Below, one piece after another: positions 6,652 through 14,784 of a stretch of DNA of 36,121 nt (positions within the stretch are counted from its first letter, which is position 1; every line of letters starts with the position of its first letter). The stretch spans positions 1-36,121 of the forward strand of contig CACECL010000009.1 in assembly GCA_902557995.1 (NCBI GenBank), in the 5' to 3' direction. The stretch is from an uncultured Pelagibacteraceae bacterium (GTDB lineage Bacteria; Pseudomonadota; Alphaproteobacteria; Pelagibacterales; Pelagibacteraceae). The position numbers and the translations under genes were made by a program. The notes beneath the pieces are model-generated. The model ran no database searches, was not told the origin of the DNA, and saw only the letters and a list, made by a program, of their open reading frames with translations.

Positions 6652-7830
6652 ATGAAAAAGTTATCTCAAATACTCGATTTAAAAAAATTAAAAGTAGTAA
6701 ATAAAAATATTAATAAAGCTCATGGCTTACCAAATGAGTGCTATACTGATTTAGATTATTTATCTATTGAGAAAAAAAAAATTTTTGAAAATAAATGGGT
6801 AGTAATTGGTGTTGGCAGTTCTATACCAAATATTGGAGATGCTAAACCATTTGATCTGCTAGGAACTCCATTAATTATATTGAGAGATAAAAATAATAAA
6901 ATAAAAGTTTTTCATAATGTTTGTAGTCATAGAGGATACAAAATTCTTAAAGAAAAATGTAAAATTAAGAATATAATAAGATGTCCTTATCACTCTTGGT
7001 CCTACGATATGAGTGGCAAGTTAATAGCTACACCTCATATTGGTGGAATGAATAAACATAATTGTAATAAATTTAATAAATCAAAAAGTGGACTTAAGGA
7101 AGTTAGATCTCAAGTTTGGTTAGATTTAATTTTTGTTAATTTAAATAATAATGAAATTGATTTTGAAAAATATATTAAACCATTAAATGATAGATGGAAA
7201 AAATTCTGGCCAATTAAAGATAGAGATTTAATTGTTTATTCAAAAGATTATGGTTATTTTAATTTAAATGCCAAATGTAATTGGAAATTTGCAATAGAAA
7301 ATTATTGCGAAAGTTATCATCTACCCTGGGTTCATCCTGGATTAAACTCTTACTCAAAAATTGATGATCATTATCATATTCAAGGATTACCCAATCGTTT
7401 TGCTGGACAAGGCACAATGGTTTATAATCCAAGGTTTAAAAGTAACTTAAAATTTCCAACATTCCCAAACTGGCCAAAAGATCAAGAGCATATTGCTGAA
7501 TATGTTGCTCTTTTCCCAAATGTAATGCTTGGAATTCATAAAGACCATTTTTACGCCTACTGGTTAGAACCAGTAAACAATGAATATACAAAAGAACATA
7601 TGGAAATTTTTTATGTTGGTAACGAAGCGGCAAATTCGAAAAAATTTAAATCACTTAGAAAACAAAACTTTGAACTTTGGAAAGGAGTTCAAAGTGAAGA
7701 TTTAAATATAATTGAGGGAATGCAAGATGGGAGAAAATCACCATCTTATAATGGGGGAAACTTTTCACCTGTGATGGATAATCCCACCCATCATTTCCAC
7801 AAATGGGTTGCAAACAATATAATGAAATGA
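6652..7830 (+). CDS. Rieske non-heme iron oxygenase, betaine-demethylase-like alpha subunit
   Basis: This 392-residue protein has an N-terminal Rieske [2Fe-2S] domain with ligands C91/H93 (in NVCSHRG) and C111/H114 (in CPYHSW). A C-terminal catalytic domain carries the mononuclear iron motif ENYCESYHLPWVHPG, with H223 and H228 as likely ligands and E220 as the likely electron bridge. An acidic segment near residue 350 probably supplies the third ligand. Such enzymes hydroxylate N-methyl groups of betaines (GbcA, stachydrine and carnitine oxygenases) or aromatic rings. The next gene is BHMT, so a betaine substrate is the best guess, but the motif does not fix it. No reductase partner is encoded nearby. 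The start is preceded by AAGGAGG held in a hairpin. It heads the plus-strand operon. Confidence 0.82.
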   Translation: MKKLSQILDLKKLKVVNKNINKAHGLPNECYTDLDYLSIEKKKIFENKWVVIGVGSSIPNIGDAKPFDLLGTPLIILRDKNNKIKVFHNVCSHRGYKILKEKCKIKNIIRCPYHSWSYDMSGKLIATPHIGGMNKHNCNKFNKSKSGLKEVRSQVWLDLIFVNLNNNEIDFEKYIKPLNDRWKKFWPIKDRDLIVYSKDYGYFNLNAKCNWKFAIENYCESYHLPWVHPGLNSYSKIDDHYHIQGLPNRFAGQGTMVYNPRFKSNLKFPTFPNWPKDQEHIAEYVALFPNVMLGIHKDHFYAYWLEPVNNEYTKEHMEIFYVGNEAANSKKFKSLRKQNFELWKGVQSEDLNIIEGMQDGRKSPSYNGGNFSPVMDNPTHHFHKWVANNIMK

Positions 7831-7841
7831 AAGGATAAATT

Positions 7842-8882
7842 ATGAAAAAAGATCTTATTACTAGATTAAATGAAGGACCTATTATGTGTGCAGAAGGATA
7901 TCTTTTTGCAATGGAAAGAAGAGGTTATCTTTCAGCAGGTCCATTTGTTCCAGAAGTAGTTTTAGAACATCCTGAGGTAGTAACTCAGTTACATAGAGAA
8001 TTTATTAGAGCTGGATCAGATGTTGTTCAAGCATTTACTTATTATGGTCATAGAGAAAAATTGAGAATTATTGGCAAAGAAGCTATGTTAGAGCCACTCC
8101 AAAAAAATGCTCTTAAGATAGCGAAAGATGCTGCGAATGAATTTAAAGATTTAGATTTAATGGTATGTGGAGATGTAGCTAATACAAACGTATTTGATCC
8201 TGGTGATGCTAACACTCATAAACAATGTCAACAAATGTATGAAGAACAGATAGCTTGGGCGAAAGAAGCTGGTGTTGATTTTGTAATTGCAGAAACAATA
8301 AATTGGACTGAAGAAATGAAGATAGCATTAAAAGCAATTAAAGATGCTGGACTTATTGCAGTTTGTAATTTTGCAATTCCTAGGGGGGACAAAACTAGAG
8401 AAGGTCATACCGCTGAAGATGCCTGCAAAATGATGGAAGATTTAGGTGCAGATGTAGTTGGTTTAAATTGTTATCGAGGACCTGAAATGACAATGAAACT
8501 ATTAAAAAAAGTTAGAGAAAAAGTTTCATGTCACGTTGCTGGACTTCCAGTACCATACAGAACAACTGAGGAAGAACCTGGTTTTCTAAATATAACTGAT
8601 CATGGTTGCAATTGTATTCCAGGTGGAAATGCATTCCCAGTAGCTTTAGATAATTTGTTTTGTAACAGATTTGAAATGGCAGAGTTTGCAAAAGATTGTG
8701 TTCAGAACAAAATAAATTTTATTGGTATATGTTGTGGAGCAGAAGCACATCACGTAAGAGAAATGTCAGTTGCAATTGGAAAAAAACCAATTTCAATGAA
8801 ATATATGCCTGACATGAGCAAACATTTTCATCACGGTACTGATAAATCTTTGAAAAAAGTAAACAAGGAAATTAAATACTAA
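7842..8882 (+). CDS. bhmT: Betaine-homocysteine S-methyltransferase
   Basis: This 346-residue protein belongs to the homocysteine S-methyltransferase barrel family. The three zinc-binding cysteines are present: C210 in VGLNC and the pair C297-C298 in GICCGAEAHH, spaced much as in mammalian BHMT. An N-terminal EGYLFAMERRGYLSAG segment corresponds to the homocysteine/betaine site of BHMT proteins. The enzyme moves one methyl group from glycine betaine to homocysteine, giving dimethylglycine and methionine; some homologues also accept sulfonium donors such as DMSP. An AAAGGA site precedes the ATG. Its stop overlaps the dimethylglycine dehydrogenase start by one base, which matches the order of the pathway. 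Confidence 0.88.
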   Translation: MKKDLITRLNEGPIMCAEGYLFAMERRGYLSAGPFVPEVVLEHPEVVTQLHREFIRAGSDVVQAFTYYGHREKLRIIGKEAMLEPLQKNALKIAKDAANEFKDLDLMVCGDVANTNVFDPGDANTHKQCQQMYEEQIAWAKEAGVDFVIAETINWTEEMKIALKAIKDAGLIAVCNFAIPRGDKTREGHTAEDACKMMEDLGADVVGLNCYRGPEMTMKLLKKVREKVSCHVAGLPVPYRTTEEEPGFLNITDHGCNCIPGGNAFPVALDNLFCNRFEMAEFAKDCVQNKINFIGICCGAEAHHVREMSVAIGKKPISMKYMPDMSKHFHHGTDKSLKKVNKEIKY

Positions 8883-11287
8883 TGGAAAAGCATGCGAAGG
8901 TAGTAATCATAGGAGGTGGTGTAGTAGGGTGCTCTATACTTTATCATCTATCTAAATTTGGATTAAAAGATTGTATTTTACTTGAGAGAAATGAATTAAC
9001 ATCAGGTTCTTCGTGGCATGCTGCAGGTAATGTTCATGTAATTTCATCTGATCCTAATATTTCTCGGATGATGGCTTATACGATAGGCTTGTATAAAGAG
9101 ATAGAAAAAGAATCTGGTCACTCAACTGGATTTAAACCTAGTGGAGGATTTTATTTAGCATCAAATGAAGTCTGGGCTGATTACTTAAAAAGAGAAAGAT
9201 CAAAAGCAAGGTATATGGGGCTAGACCAAGAATTTATTTCTCTTGAAGAAGTAAAAAAGAAACACCCATTAATTGATCCATCTAGATATTTGTTAGCTTT
9301 GTGGGATCCTATTGATGGTGAGGTTGACCCGTCAGGTGTTACTTATGCTTTTGCAAAAGCAGCCAAAGTTCATGGTGGTAAGTATTATACTCACACAGTA
9401 GTCAAAGATACTAAACAAAAAAAAGATGGGTCATGGGAAGTGTTTACCGACAAAGGAAACATCAATGCTGAAATAGTAATTAATGCAGGAGGACTTTGGG
9501 CAAGAGAAGTTGGACAATTAGCTGGATTAAATCTTCCTGTTCAACCAATGGAGCATCATTATTTAATCACTGAACCTATTCCAGAAATTGAGGCAATGGG
9601 TGACCAAAGATTGCCAATTGGAACAGATTTTGAGGGAAATATTTACTTTAGACAAGAAGGAAAGGGTATGTTGCTTGGAACTTATGAGCCAAAATCAACT
9701 CCTTGGAAAGTTGAAGGTACACCAATGAATTTTGGTCACGAGTTACTTGAGCCAAAGTTAGATAATATTCAGGATAGATTGGCTATTGGTTTTGAAAGAA
9801 TGCCAGCGCTAGAACGTGCAGGAATAAAAAATATAGTTAATGGACCTTTTACTTTTGGTCCAGATGGAAGTCCTCTGATTGGTCCAGTGCCAGGGATGAA
9901 AAATTATTGGGTTGCGGTTGGTGTTATGGCTGGATTTTGTCAAGGTGGTGGTGTTGGAAAATGTTTAGCAGAATGGATTATTGAAGGAGAACCTTCTATA
10001 GATGTTTGGGCAATGGATGTTGCTCGTTTTGGAGATTATGCTTCACCTCAGTATGGAACCATTAAATCTTCAGAAAATTATGAGCGAAGATTTATCATGA
10101 CTTTTCCAAATGAAACTTTACCAAAAGGAAGAAAGCAAAAAACTACTGCACTTTATGATCGATTTATAAATAAAGGTGCTGTTATGGGAGATAGTTTTGG
10201 TTTGGAAAACGTTTTGTGGTTTGCAAATAATAAAGAAGATGCTCATGAAGAGCCTACTATTAAAAGATCAAGATCACATGACTATGTTTCAAAAGAAGTT
10301 ATTAATGTGAGAGAAAATGTTGGTTTAATCGAAGTTGCTAACTTTTCAAAACATGAATTCAAAGGTCCTGATGCTAGAAAATTTTTAGATCATATAATGG
10401 CCGGAAGAATTCCAAAACCAGGGAGGATATCTTTATCCCCGATGTTGTCATATAGAGGAAAGTTATGTGGCGATTTAACTGTGGCTTGTTTAGATGAAAA
10501 TGAATTCATTGTATTTGGTTCTGGAGCTGCTCAAGAAATGCATAGACGTTGGTTTGAGAGTCATTTAGATAAATTTAATTTAAGTTATTCCAATAGATCT
10601 GATGAATATCACGGTTTGTCTATTGCAGGACCTAACTCGAGGAAAGTTTTAGAAAAAATTGTAAGAGACGATGTTTCAAATGAAAAATTTAAATTTAGAG
10701 ATTCTAGAAGAATGTTTGTTGGAGGAGTTCCAGCAATAATAAATAGAATTTCATTTACTGGTGAACTTGGATATGAAATTTATGTAGCACCTCACTATCA
10801 ATTAAAACTTTACGAAGAATTAATGGAAGCTGGAAAAGAATTTAATATAAAACCTTTTGGTGGAAGAGCATTAATGTCAATGAGGTTAGAGAAAAATTGG
10901 GGAGCTTGGACTTTAGATTATAGACCAGATTTTACAGCAAAAGAGACAGGCTTAGATGCTTTTATTAATTGGGATAAAGAGTTTATAGGTAAAGAAAGTG
11001 CACAAAAGGAAAATTCTTCAAATAAACTAATACCATTAATTGTTGAAACAAATGATATTGATGTAACAAATAATGAAGCCGTGATGAATGGCGATCGAAA
11101 TATTGGTTATGTAACTTCAGGTGGTTTTGCTCACTTTGTAAATAAAAGTGTAGCGTTTACTTTTATTGATCAAAATAACATTAATTCTGAAAATAAAATT
11201 CAAGTAGAGATAAATGGAGATTTATTTAATTGTTCAATAATTAAAGAACCACTTTATGATCCAAGTGGTCAAAAAATGAGAAGCTAA
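8882..11287 (+). CDS. Dimethylglycine/sarcosine dehydrogenase-type FAD-GcvT fusion protein (first copy)
   Basis: This 801-residue fusion begins with a FAD-binding oxidoreductase domain: dinucleotide motif GGGVVG at residues 11-16 and SGSSWHAAGN around H46, the His that carries covalent FAD in mammalian DMGDH. The C-terminal part, from about residue 390, is a GcvT-type folate domain (for example NVGLIEVANFSKHEFKGPDA and FTGELGYEIYV). Such enzymes oxidatively demethylate dimethylglycine or sarcosine, passing the one-carbon unit to THF and electrons to ETF. The gene lies directly after BHMT, so dimethylglycine is the likelier substrate, but sequence alone does not separate the two activities. 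Its stop overlaps the methyltransferase start by one base. A second copy lies at 18875. Confidence 0.85.
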   Translation: MEKHAKVVIIGGGVVGCSILYHLSKFGLKDCILLERNELTSGSSWHAAGNVHVISSDPNISRMMAYTIGLYKEIEKESGHSTGFKPSGGFYLASNEVWADYLKRERSKARYMGLDQEFISLEEVKKKHPLIDPSRYLLALWDPIDGEVDPSGVTYAFAKAAKVHGGKYYTHTVVKDTKQKKDGSWEVFTDKGNINAEIVINAGGLWAREVGQLAGLNLPVQPMEHHYLITEPIPEIEAMGDQRLPIGTDFEGNIYFRQEGKGMLLGTYEPKSTPWKVEGTPMNFGHELLEPKLDNIQDRLAIGFERMPALERAGIKNIVNGPFTFGPDGSPLIGPVPGMKNYWVAVGVMAGFCQGGGVGKCLAEWIIEGEPSIDVWAMDVARFGDYASPQYGTIKSSENYERRFIMTFPNETLPKGRKQKTTALYDRFINKGAVMGDSFGLENVLWFANNKEDAHEEPTIKRSRSHDYVSKEVINVRENVGLIEVANFSKHEFKGPDARKFLDHIMAGRIPKPGRISLSPMLSYRGKLCGDLTVACLDENEFIVFGSGAAQEMHRRWFESHLDKFNLSYSNRSDEYHGLSIAGPNSRKVLEKIVRDDVSNEKFKFRDSRRMFVGGVPAIINRISFTGELGYEIYVAPHYQLKLYEELMEAGKEFNIKPFGGRALMSMRLEKNWGAWTLDYRPDFTAKETGLDAFINWDKEFIGKESAQKENSSNKLIPLIVETNDIDVTNNEAVMNGDRNIGYVTSGGFAHFVNKSVAFTFIDQNNINSENKIQVEINGDLFNCSIIKEPLYDPSGQKMRS

Positions 11288-11913
11288 TGGCTCAAAAAGA
11301 CGTAGGAAACAAAATTCCAATTTATAAGCTTAAAACTACTGACGAAGTTATGAAGTACTACGATGAGTGGGGAGACAAAGATAAATACAATAAAGACATG
11401 GTTGATTGGAACTATACAGGGCCCAAAGAAACCGCTGAAACATTTAACAAATATGAAAAAAACAAAGATACTTTAATTTTTGATGCTGGATGTGGAACAG
11501 GTTTAGTGGGATTGGAGCTTAAAAAATATAGTTTCAAAAACTTTCATGGAGCCGATTTATCTCAAACTTTATTAGACACTGTACCAAAAGATCTTTATCA
11601 AAAATTAGTAAAGATTGATTTAAATAAACCAATAGAAGTTGAGGACAACTTTTATGGTGGAGTTATGTGTGTTGGAACATTTACTTTTGGGCATGTAAAA
11701 CCATACGCATTAGATGAATTTATAAGAATAACAAAACCAGGTGGATTGATTTGTTTTACTATAAATGAAGGAATTCATGAGGAGTATGGTTTTGATAAAA
11801 AAATTGATATACTCAATGATAGCAAGAAGTGGGAAGAAGTTGAATTTTTTAAATCTGACTATATTGCAAGCAAAGATGTTAATGCATGGTTAGGGTTGTA
11901 TAAAGTATTATGA
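11287..11913 (+). CDS. Class I SAM-dependent methyltransferase
   Basis: This 208-residue Rossmann-fold methyltransferase has motif I FDAGCGTG (residues 65-72), an acidic residue after the second strand (HGADLS) for the SAM ribose, and the post-motif ITKPGGLICFTIN. It resembles METTL27-like and other small-molecule methyltransferases. The substrate is unknown. It sits between a dimethylglycine dehydrogenase-type gene and the DddP gene, overlapping both (1 and 4 bases), so a role in methylated-osmolyte metabolism or in disposing of methyl groups is plausible but unproven. Confidence 0.8.
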   Translation: MAQKDVGNKIPIYKLKTTDEVMKYYDEWGDKDKYNKDMVDWNYTGPKETAETFNKYEKNKDTLIFDAGCGTGLVGLELKKYSFKNFHGADLSQTLLDTVPKDLYQKLVKIDLNKPIEVEDNFYGGVMCVGTFTFGHVKPYALDEFIRITKPGGLICFTINEGIHEEYGFDKKIDILNDSKKWEEVEFFKSDYIASKDVNAWLGLYKVL

Positions 11914-13145
11914 GATTTAGTAGAAAAATTGCTCCTGAAATAAAACCAAGACAAAATTTTATTACAAAAAAAAGATTAAGAGAAGATGAGATAAATTTTG
12001 ATAAGTTAAGATCATATCGTTTAGATAGGGTCAGAAAAGAATTAGTAAAAAACAATTTAGAAGCTTGTATTCTCTTTGATCCAGTGAATGTTCGTTATGC
12101 TTTAGACACAATCAACATGAGTGTCTACAATATGCATAATTTAACAAGATATTGTTTTGTTCCAGTCAATGGACCTACAATTCTTTATGAGTATTTTAAT
12201 TGTGAAATATTATCAAAACATTTAAATCTAATTGACGAAATAAGACCTGCAATCACATGGGATTATTTTAGTAATGGAGATCAAGCAGACAATCAATTAT
12301 TAAAATGGATAAATGAAGTTAAAGATTTATCAAAAAATTATTTTAAAACAAAAAAAATTGCAATTGATGTTTTAAATGGTCCCGCGGTTACAGCTTTAAA
12401 TAAAGAAGGTATTGAAGTTGTAGATGCAAAATTAATTTTAGAACAAGCAAGAGTAATAAAATCACCTGATGAATTGACTTGTATGAAAGCAGCAATAGAA
12501 GTTGCAGAAAAAGGTGTATCAAAAATGAGATCAGATCTCAAACCAGGAATGACAGAAGATGAATTGTGGTCAATTCTACATAAAACAAATATTGAAAATG
12601 GCGGTGAATGGATTGAATGTAGAATTTTATCTTCTGGTGAAAGAACAAATCCATGGATGCAAGAGAGTAGTAATAAAGTTATTCAACAGGGAGAAATTGT
12701 TGCTTTTGATACAGATATGGTTGGTCCCTATGGATACTGTGCTGACATATCAAGGGCCTTTGTAGTTGGACATAAATTTAATGATGAGCAAAAAAAAATA
12801 TATTCAATGGCCAGAAATCAAATTGATCATAATTTTAGATTAATAAAACCAGGAATGAGTTTTAAAGAATTTATAAAAAAATCTTGGGTTTTGCCTGATG
12901 AATATTATGGAAATAGATATTCATGTATGGTTCATGGAATTGGTTTATGTGATGAGTGGCCTCAAATAAGATATCCAACTGATGGTGGAGAAGAAGGTGG
13001 AACTTTTGAGAAGAATATGACAATCACACTTGAGAGTTATATTGGTAAAGTTGGTGGTAAAGAAGGTGTAAAACTTGAACAACAGTATCTTGTAGGTGAA
13101 AATGGACTTGAATTAATGTCCCATCATCCGTTAGAAGATATTTAA
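11910..13145 (+). CDS. dddP: DMSP lyase DddP (M24 metallopeptidase fold)
   Basis: This 411-residue protein has the M24 creatinase/aminopeptidase fold. Its metal-site residues match the spacing I recall for structurally studied roseobacter DddP (D295, D297, D307, H371, D377, E406, E421). Here FDTDMVGPYGYCADIS gives D267, D269 and D279, VHGIGLCD gives H342 and the catalytic-type D348, and LESYIG and VKLEQQ give E375 and E390. The intervals 2, 10, 6 and 15 are identical. Ordinary Xaa-Pro peptidases lack the D269 and D348 equivalents. DddP cleaves dimethylsulfoniopropionate to DMS and acrylate in the cytoplasm. The start overlaps the upstream stop by four bases (ATGA). The protein is somewhat shorter at the N-terminus than roseobacter DddP. 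A DddP-like peptidase without lyase activity remains possible. Confidence 0.78.
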   Translation: MRFSRKIAPEIKPRQNFITKKRLREDEINFDKLRSYRLDRVRKELVKNNLEACILFDPVNVRYALDTINMSVYNMHNLTRYCFVPVNGPTILYEYFNCEILSKHLNLIDEIRPAITWDYFSNGDQADNQLLKWINEVKDLSKNYFKTKKIAIDVLNGPAVTALNKEGIEVVDAKLILEQARVIKSPDELTCMKAAIEVAEKGVSKMRSDLKPGMTEDELWSILHKTNIENGGEWIECRILSSGERTNPWMQESSNKVIQQGEIVAFDTDMVGPYGYCADISRAFVVGHKFNDEQKKIYSMARNQIDHNFRLIKPGMSFKEFIKKSWVLPDEYYGNRYSCMVHGIGLCDEWPQIRYPTDGGEEGGTFEKNMTITLESYIGKVGGKEGVKLEQQYLVGENGLELMSHHPLEDI

Positions 13146-13555
13146 TGAAAATTATTTTAGTAATGGGTTTGCCTGGAGCTGGTAAAACAACTCTAGCAAA
13201 TGAAATGGCTCCACTATTAAATGCTAAAAGACTGAATGCAGATGAGGTAAGAAAAGCTGCAAACGATTGGGATTTTTCAGAAGAAGGAAGGGTAAGACAG
13301 GCAAAAAGAATGGCTGAAGCAGCTTTAAAAATAAAAGCAGAAGGTCATTATGTAATTGCTGATTTCATTGCACCAACCCCTGAAGCAAGGAGCTTGTTTC
13401 CAGCAGATTTTAGGGTGTGGGTGGATACAATTAAAGAAGGAAGATTTGAAGACACAAATCAAATGTTTGTTAAGCCTAAGAATTTTGATTTTCATGTAAC
13501 AACCCAGGATGCAAAAAATTGGGCACCAAAAATAATAGAGGAGATAAATAAATGA
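13145..13555 (+). CDS. P-loop kinase of the adenylylsulfate-kinase-like group
   Basis: This 136-residue protein opens with Walker A GLPGAGKTT (residues 8-16), followed by LNADEVR and a segment DFSEEGRVRQAKRMAEAA that resembles APS kinase (CysC), but it is only about two thirds of CysC length. SAR11 bacteria are reported to lack assimilatory sulfate reduction, so true APS kinase activity is doubtful; another hydroxyl-bearing small molecule may be the acceptor. It overlaps DddP by one base and the nucleotidyltransferase by four bases, so the two small enzymes were probably selected as a pair. Confidence 0.72.
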   Translation: MKIILVMGLPGAGKTTLANEMAPLLNAKRLNADEVRKAANDWDFSEEGRVRQAKRMAEAALKIKAEGHYVIADFIAPTPEARSLFPADFRVWVDTIKEGRFEDTNQMFVKPKNFDFHVTTQDAKNWAPKIIEEINK

Positions 13556-13926
13556 CACACCAATGGGATAATAAAAAACCAACAGCGCAAATGCTAGGAA
13601 GATGGCAACCTTTTCACGATGGACATTATACTTTGTTTAAAGAAATTATTAAAAAAACTGGACAAGTTTGTATTCAAATTAGAGATGTACAAGGAGTAGA
13701 TGATAATCCTTTTGATTTTGAAACAGTAAAAAAAAACATTGAAGACAGATTAAATCCTGAGTTTGAAGGACAATTTAAAATAATGTTAGTACCTAATATT
13801 ACAAATATTTGTTATGGTAGGGGAGTTGGATATAAGATTGAGGAAATAGTTTTGGATGAAGAAACTCAAAAAATATCGGCTACTAAAATAAGAGCAAAAA
13901 TGAGAGAAGAGGGAAAGTTAAAATAA
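13552..13926 (+). CDS. Small HIGH-motif nucleotidyltransferase
   Basis: This 124-residue protein has the nucleotidylyltransferase superfamily signature: GRWQPFHDGH (residues 17-26, the HxGH-type motif) and a late ISATKIR motif (about residues 112-118) equivalent to ISxTxIR. The overall look is closest to NadM/NMN adenylyltransferase-like and cytidylyltransferase-like proteins. It would transfer AMP or CMP to a phosphorylated substrate. Coupling to the preceding kinase suggests the order phosphorylation, then nucleotidyl activation. It is followed after six bases by a 2OG oxygenase gene. The substrate is unknown. Confidence 0.72.
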   Translation: MTHQWDNKKPTAQMLGRWQPFHDGHYTLFKEIIKKTGQVCIQIRDVQGVDDNPFDFETVKKNIEDRLNPEFEGQFKIMLVPNITNICYGRGVGYKIEEIVLDEETQKISATKIRAKMREEGKLK

Positions 13927-13932
13927 AATTAA

Positions 13933-14784
13933 ATGAACGATAGACTTAAGACTATTGTAGATTTAGAAAAATATCCAATACACGAACTAAATTCACCAAT
14001 AATTCAAAATTTAGTTAAAAAATGTAAAGAAGAACTTGATCGATATAGTTGTTCAACAATTCCGAATTTTATTTTACCTAAATCACTTAAGGTAATGAAT
14101 TCTGAGTTAGAAAAACAATTAAACGAAGTTTATATGTCTAAAGAGAGTATAAATGCTTACTTGTATGCAGAGGATGATCCTTCATTACCAAAAGATCATC
14201 CAAAAAGAACTTTTATGAATAGATACAATGGATATTTGAATTCAGATTGTTTTCCAAAAGACTCCGAAATGAAATATCTATACGAAACTGAGGAACTTTT
14301 AAAATTTGTATCTGCTTGTTTAGGTATTTCTCCTATTTACAGATGGGCAGATCCTTTAGCATGTCATGCATATAATGTTATGAAACCAGATGGAGTACTA
14401 CCATGGCATTTTGATAGTTGTGAATTTACACTTAGTTTAATGATACAAAAACCTGAGAAGGGAGGAGTATTTGAGTACTGTCCAAATATTAGAGAACCAG
14501 GAAATGAAAATTTCGAGGAAGTTCAAAAAGTTATAGCAGGAGATAGAACTAGAGTTAGACAATTGAAATTAGAGCCAGGAGATTTACAAATATTTAAAGG
14601 TAGATTTACCTTGCATAGGGTAACAAAAGTTGAAGGTCAAAAATCAAGATATATGTGTATTCCAGCTTATGTTTTAGATCCACGGAGAGTAAACACTCCA
14701 GAACATTCCAAAGCCATTTATGGTAAAGTTTTACCAATTCATATAGAAAGAAATCAGGCTAGAACTGATGGATTAACTGATTAA
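13933..14784 (+). CDS. Fe(II)/2-oxoglutarate-dependent oxygenase
   Basis: This 283-residue protein has the double-stranded beta-helix facial triad in PWHFDSCEFT (H159 and D161) and GRFTLHRVT (H228), followed by R239 in KSRY, which would bind the 2-oxoglutarate carboxylate. The Asp of HxD is present, so it should hydroxylate rather than halogenate. It belongs to a group often annotated only as '2OG-Fe(II) oxygenase'; the substrate is unknown. It lies between the kinase/nucleotidyltransferase pair and a crotonase gene, directly adjacent to the latter, whose ATG begins one base after its stop. Confidence 0.78.
   Translation: MNDRLKTIVDLEKYPIHELNSPIIQNLVKKCKEELDRYSCSTIPNFILPKSLKVMNSELEKQLNEVYMSKESINAYLYAEDDPSLPKDHPKRTFMNRYNGYLNSDCFPKDSEMKYLYETEELLKFVSACLGISPIYRWADPLACHAYNVMKPDGVLPWHFDSCEFTLSLMIQKPEKGGVFEYCPNIREPGNENFEEVQKVIAGDRTRVRQLKLEPGDLQIFKGRFTLHRVTKVEGQKSRYMCIPAYVLDPRRVNTPEHSKAIYGKVLPIHIERNQARTDGLTD

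Noticed and set aside
11910-13145. Generic Xaa-Pro aminopeptidase for the M24 protein
   Set aside because: The extra Asp residues (D269, D348) and all spacings fit DddP better, although a non-lyase DddP relative is not excluded.
13145-13926. Sulfate activation (ATP sulfurylase plus APS kinase)
   Set aside because: Both proteins are too short, the nucleotidyltransferase motif is NadM/cytidylyltransferase-like, and SAR11 is reported to lack sulfate assimilation.
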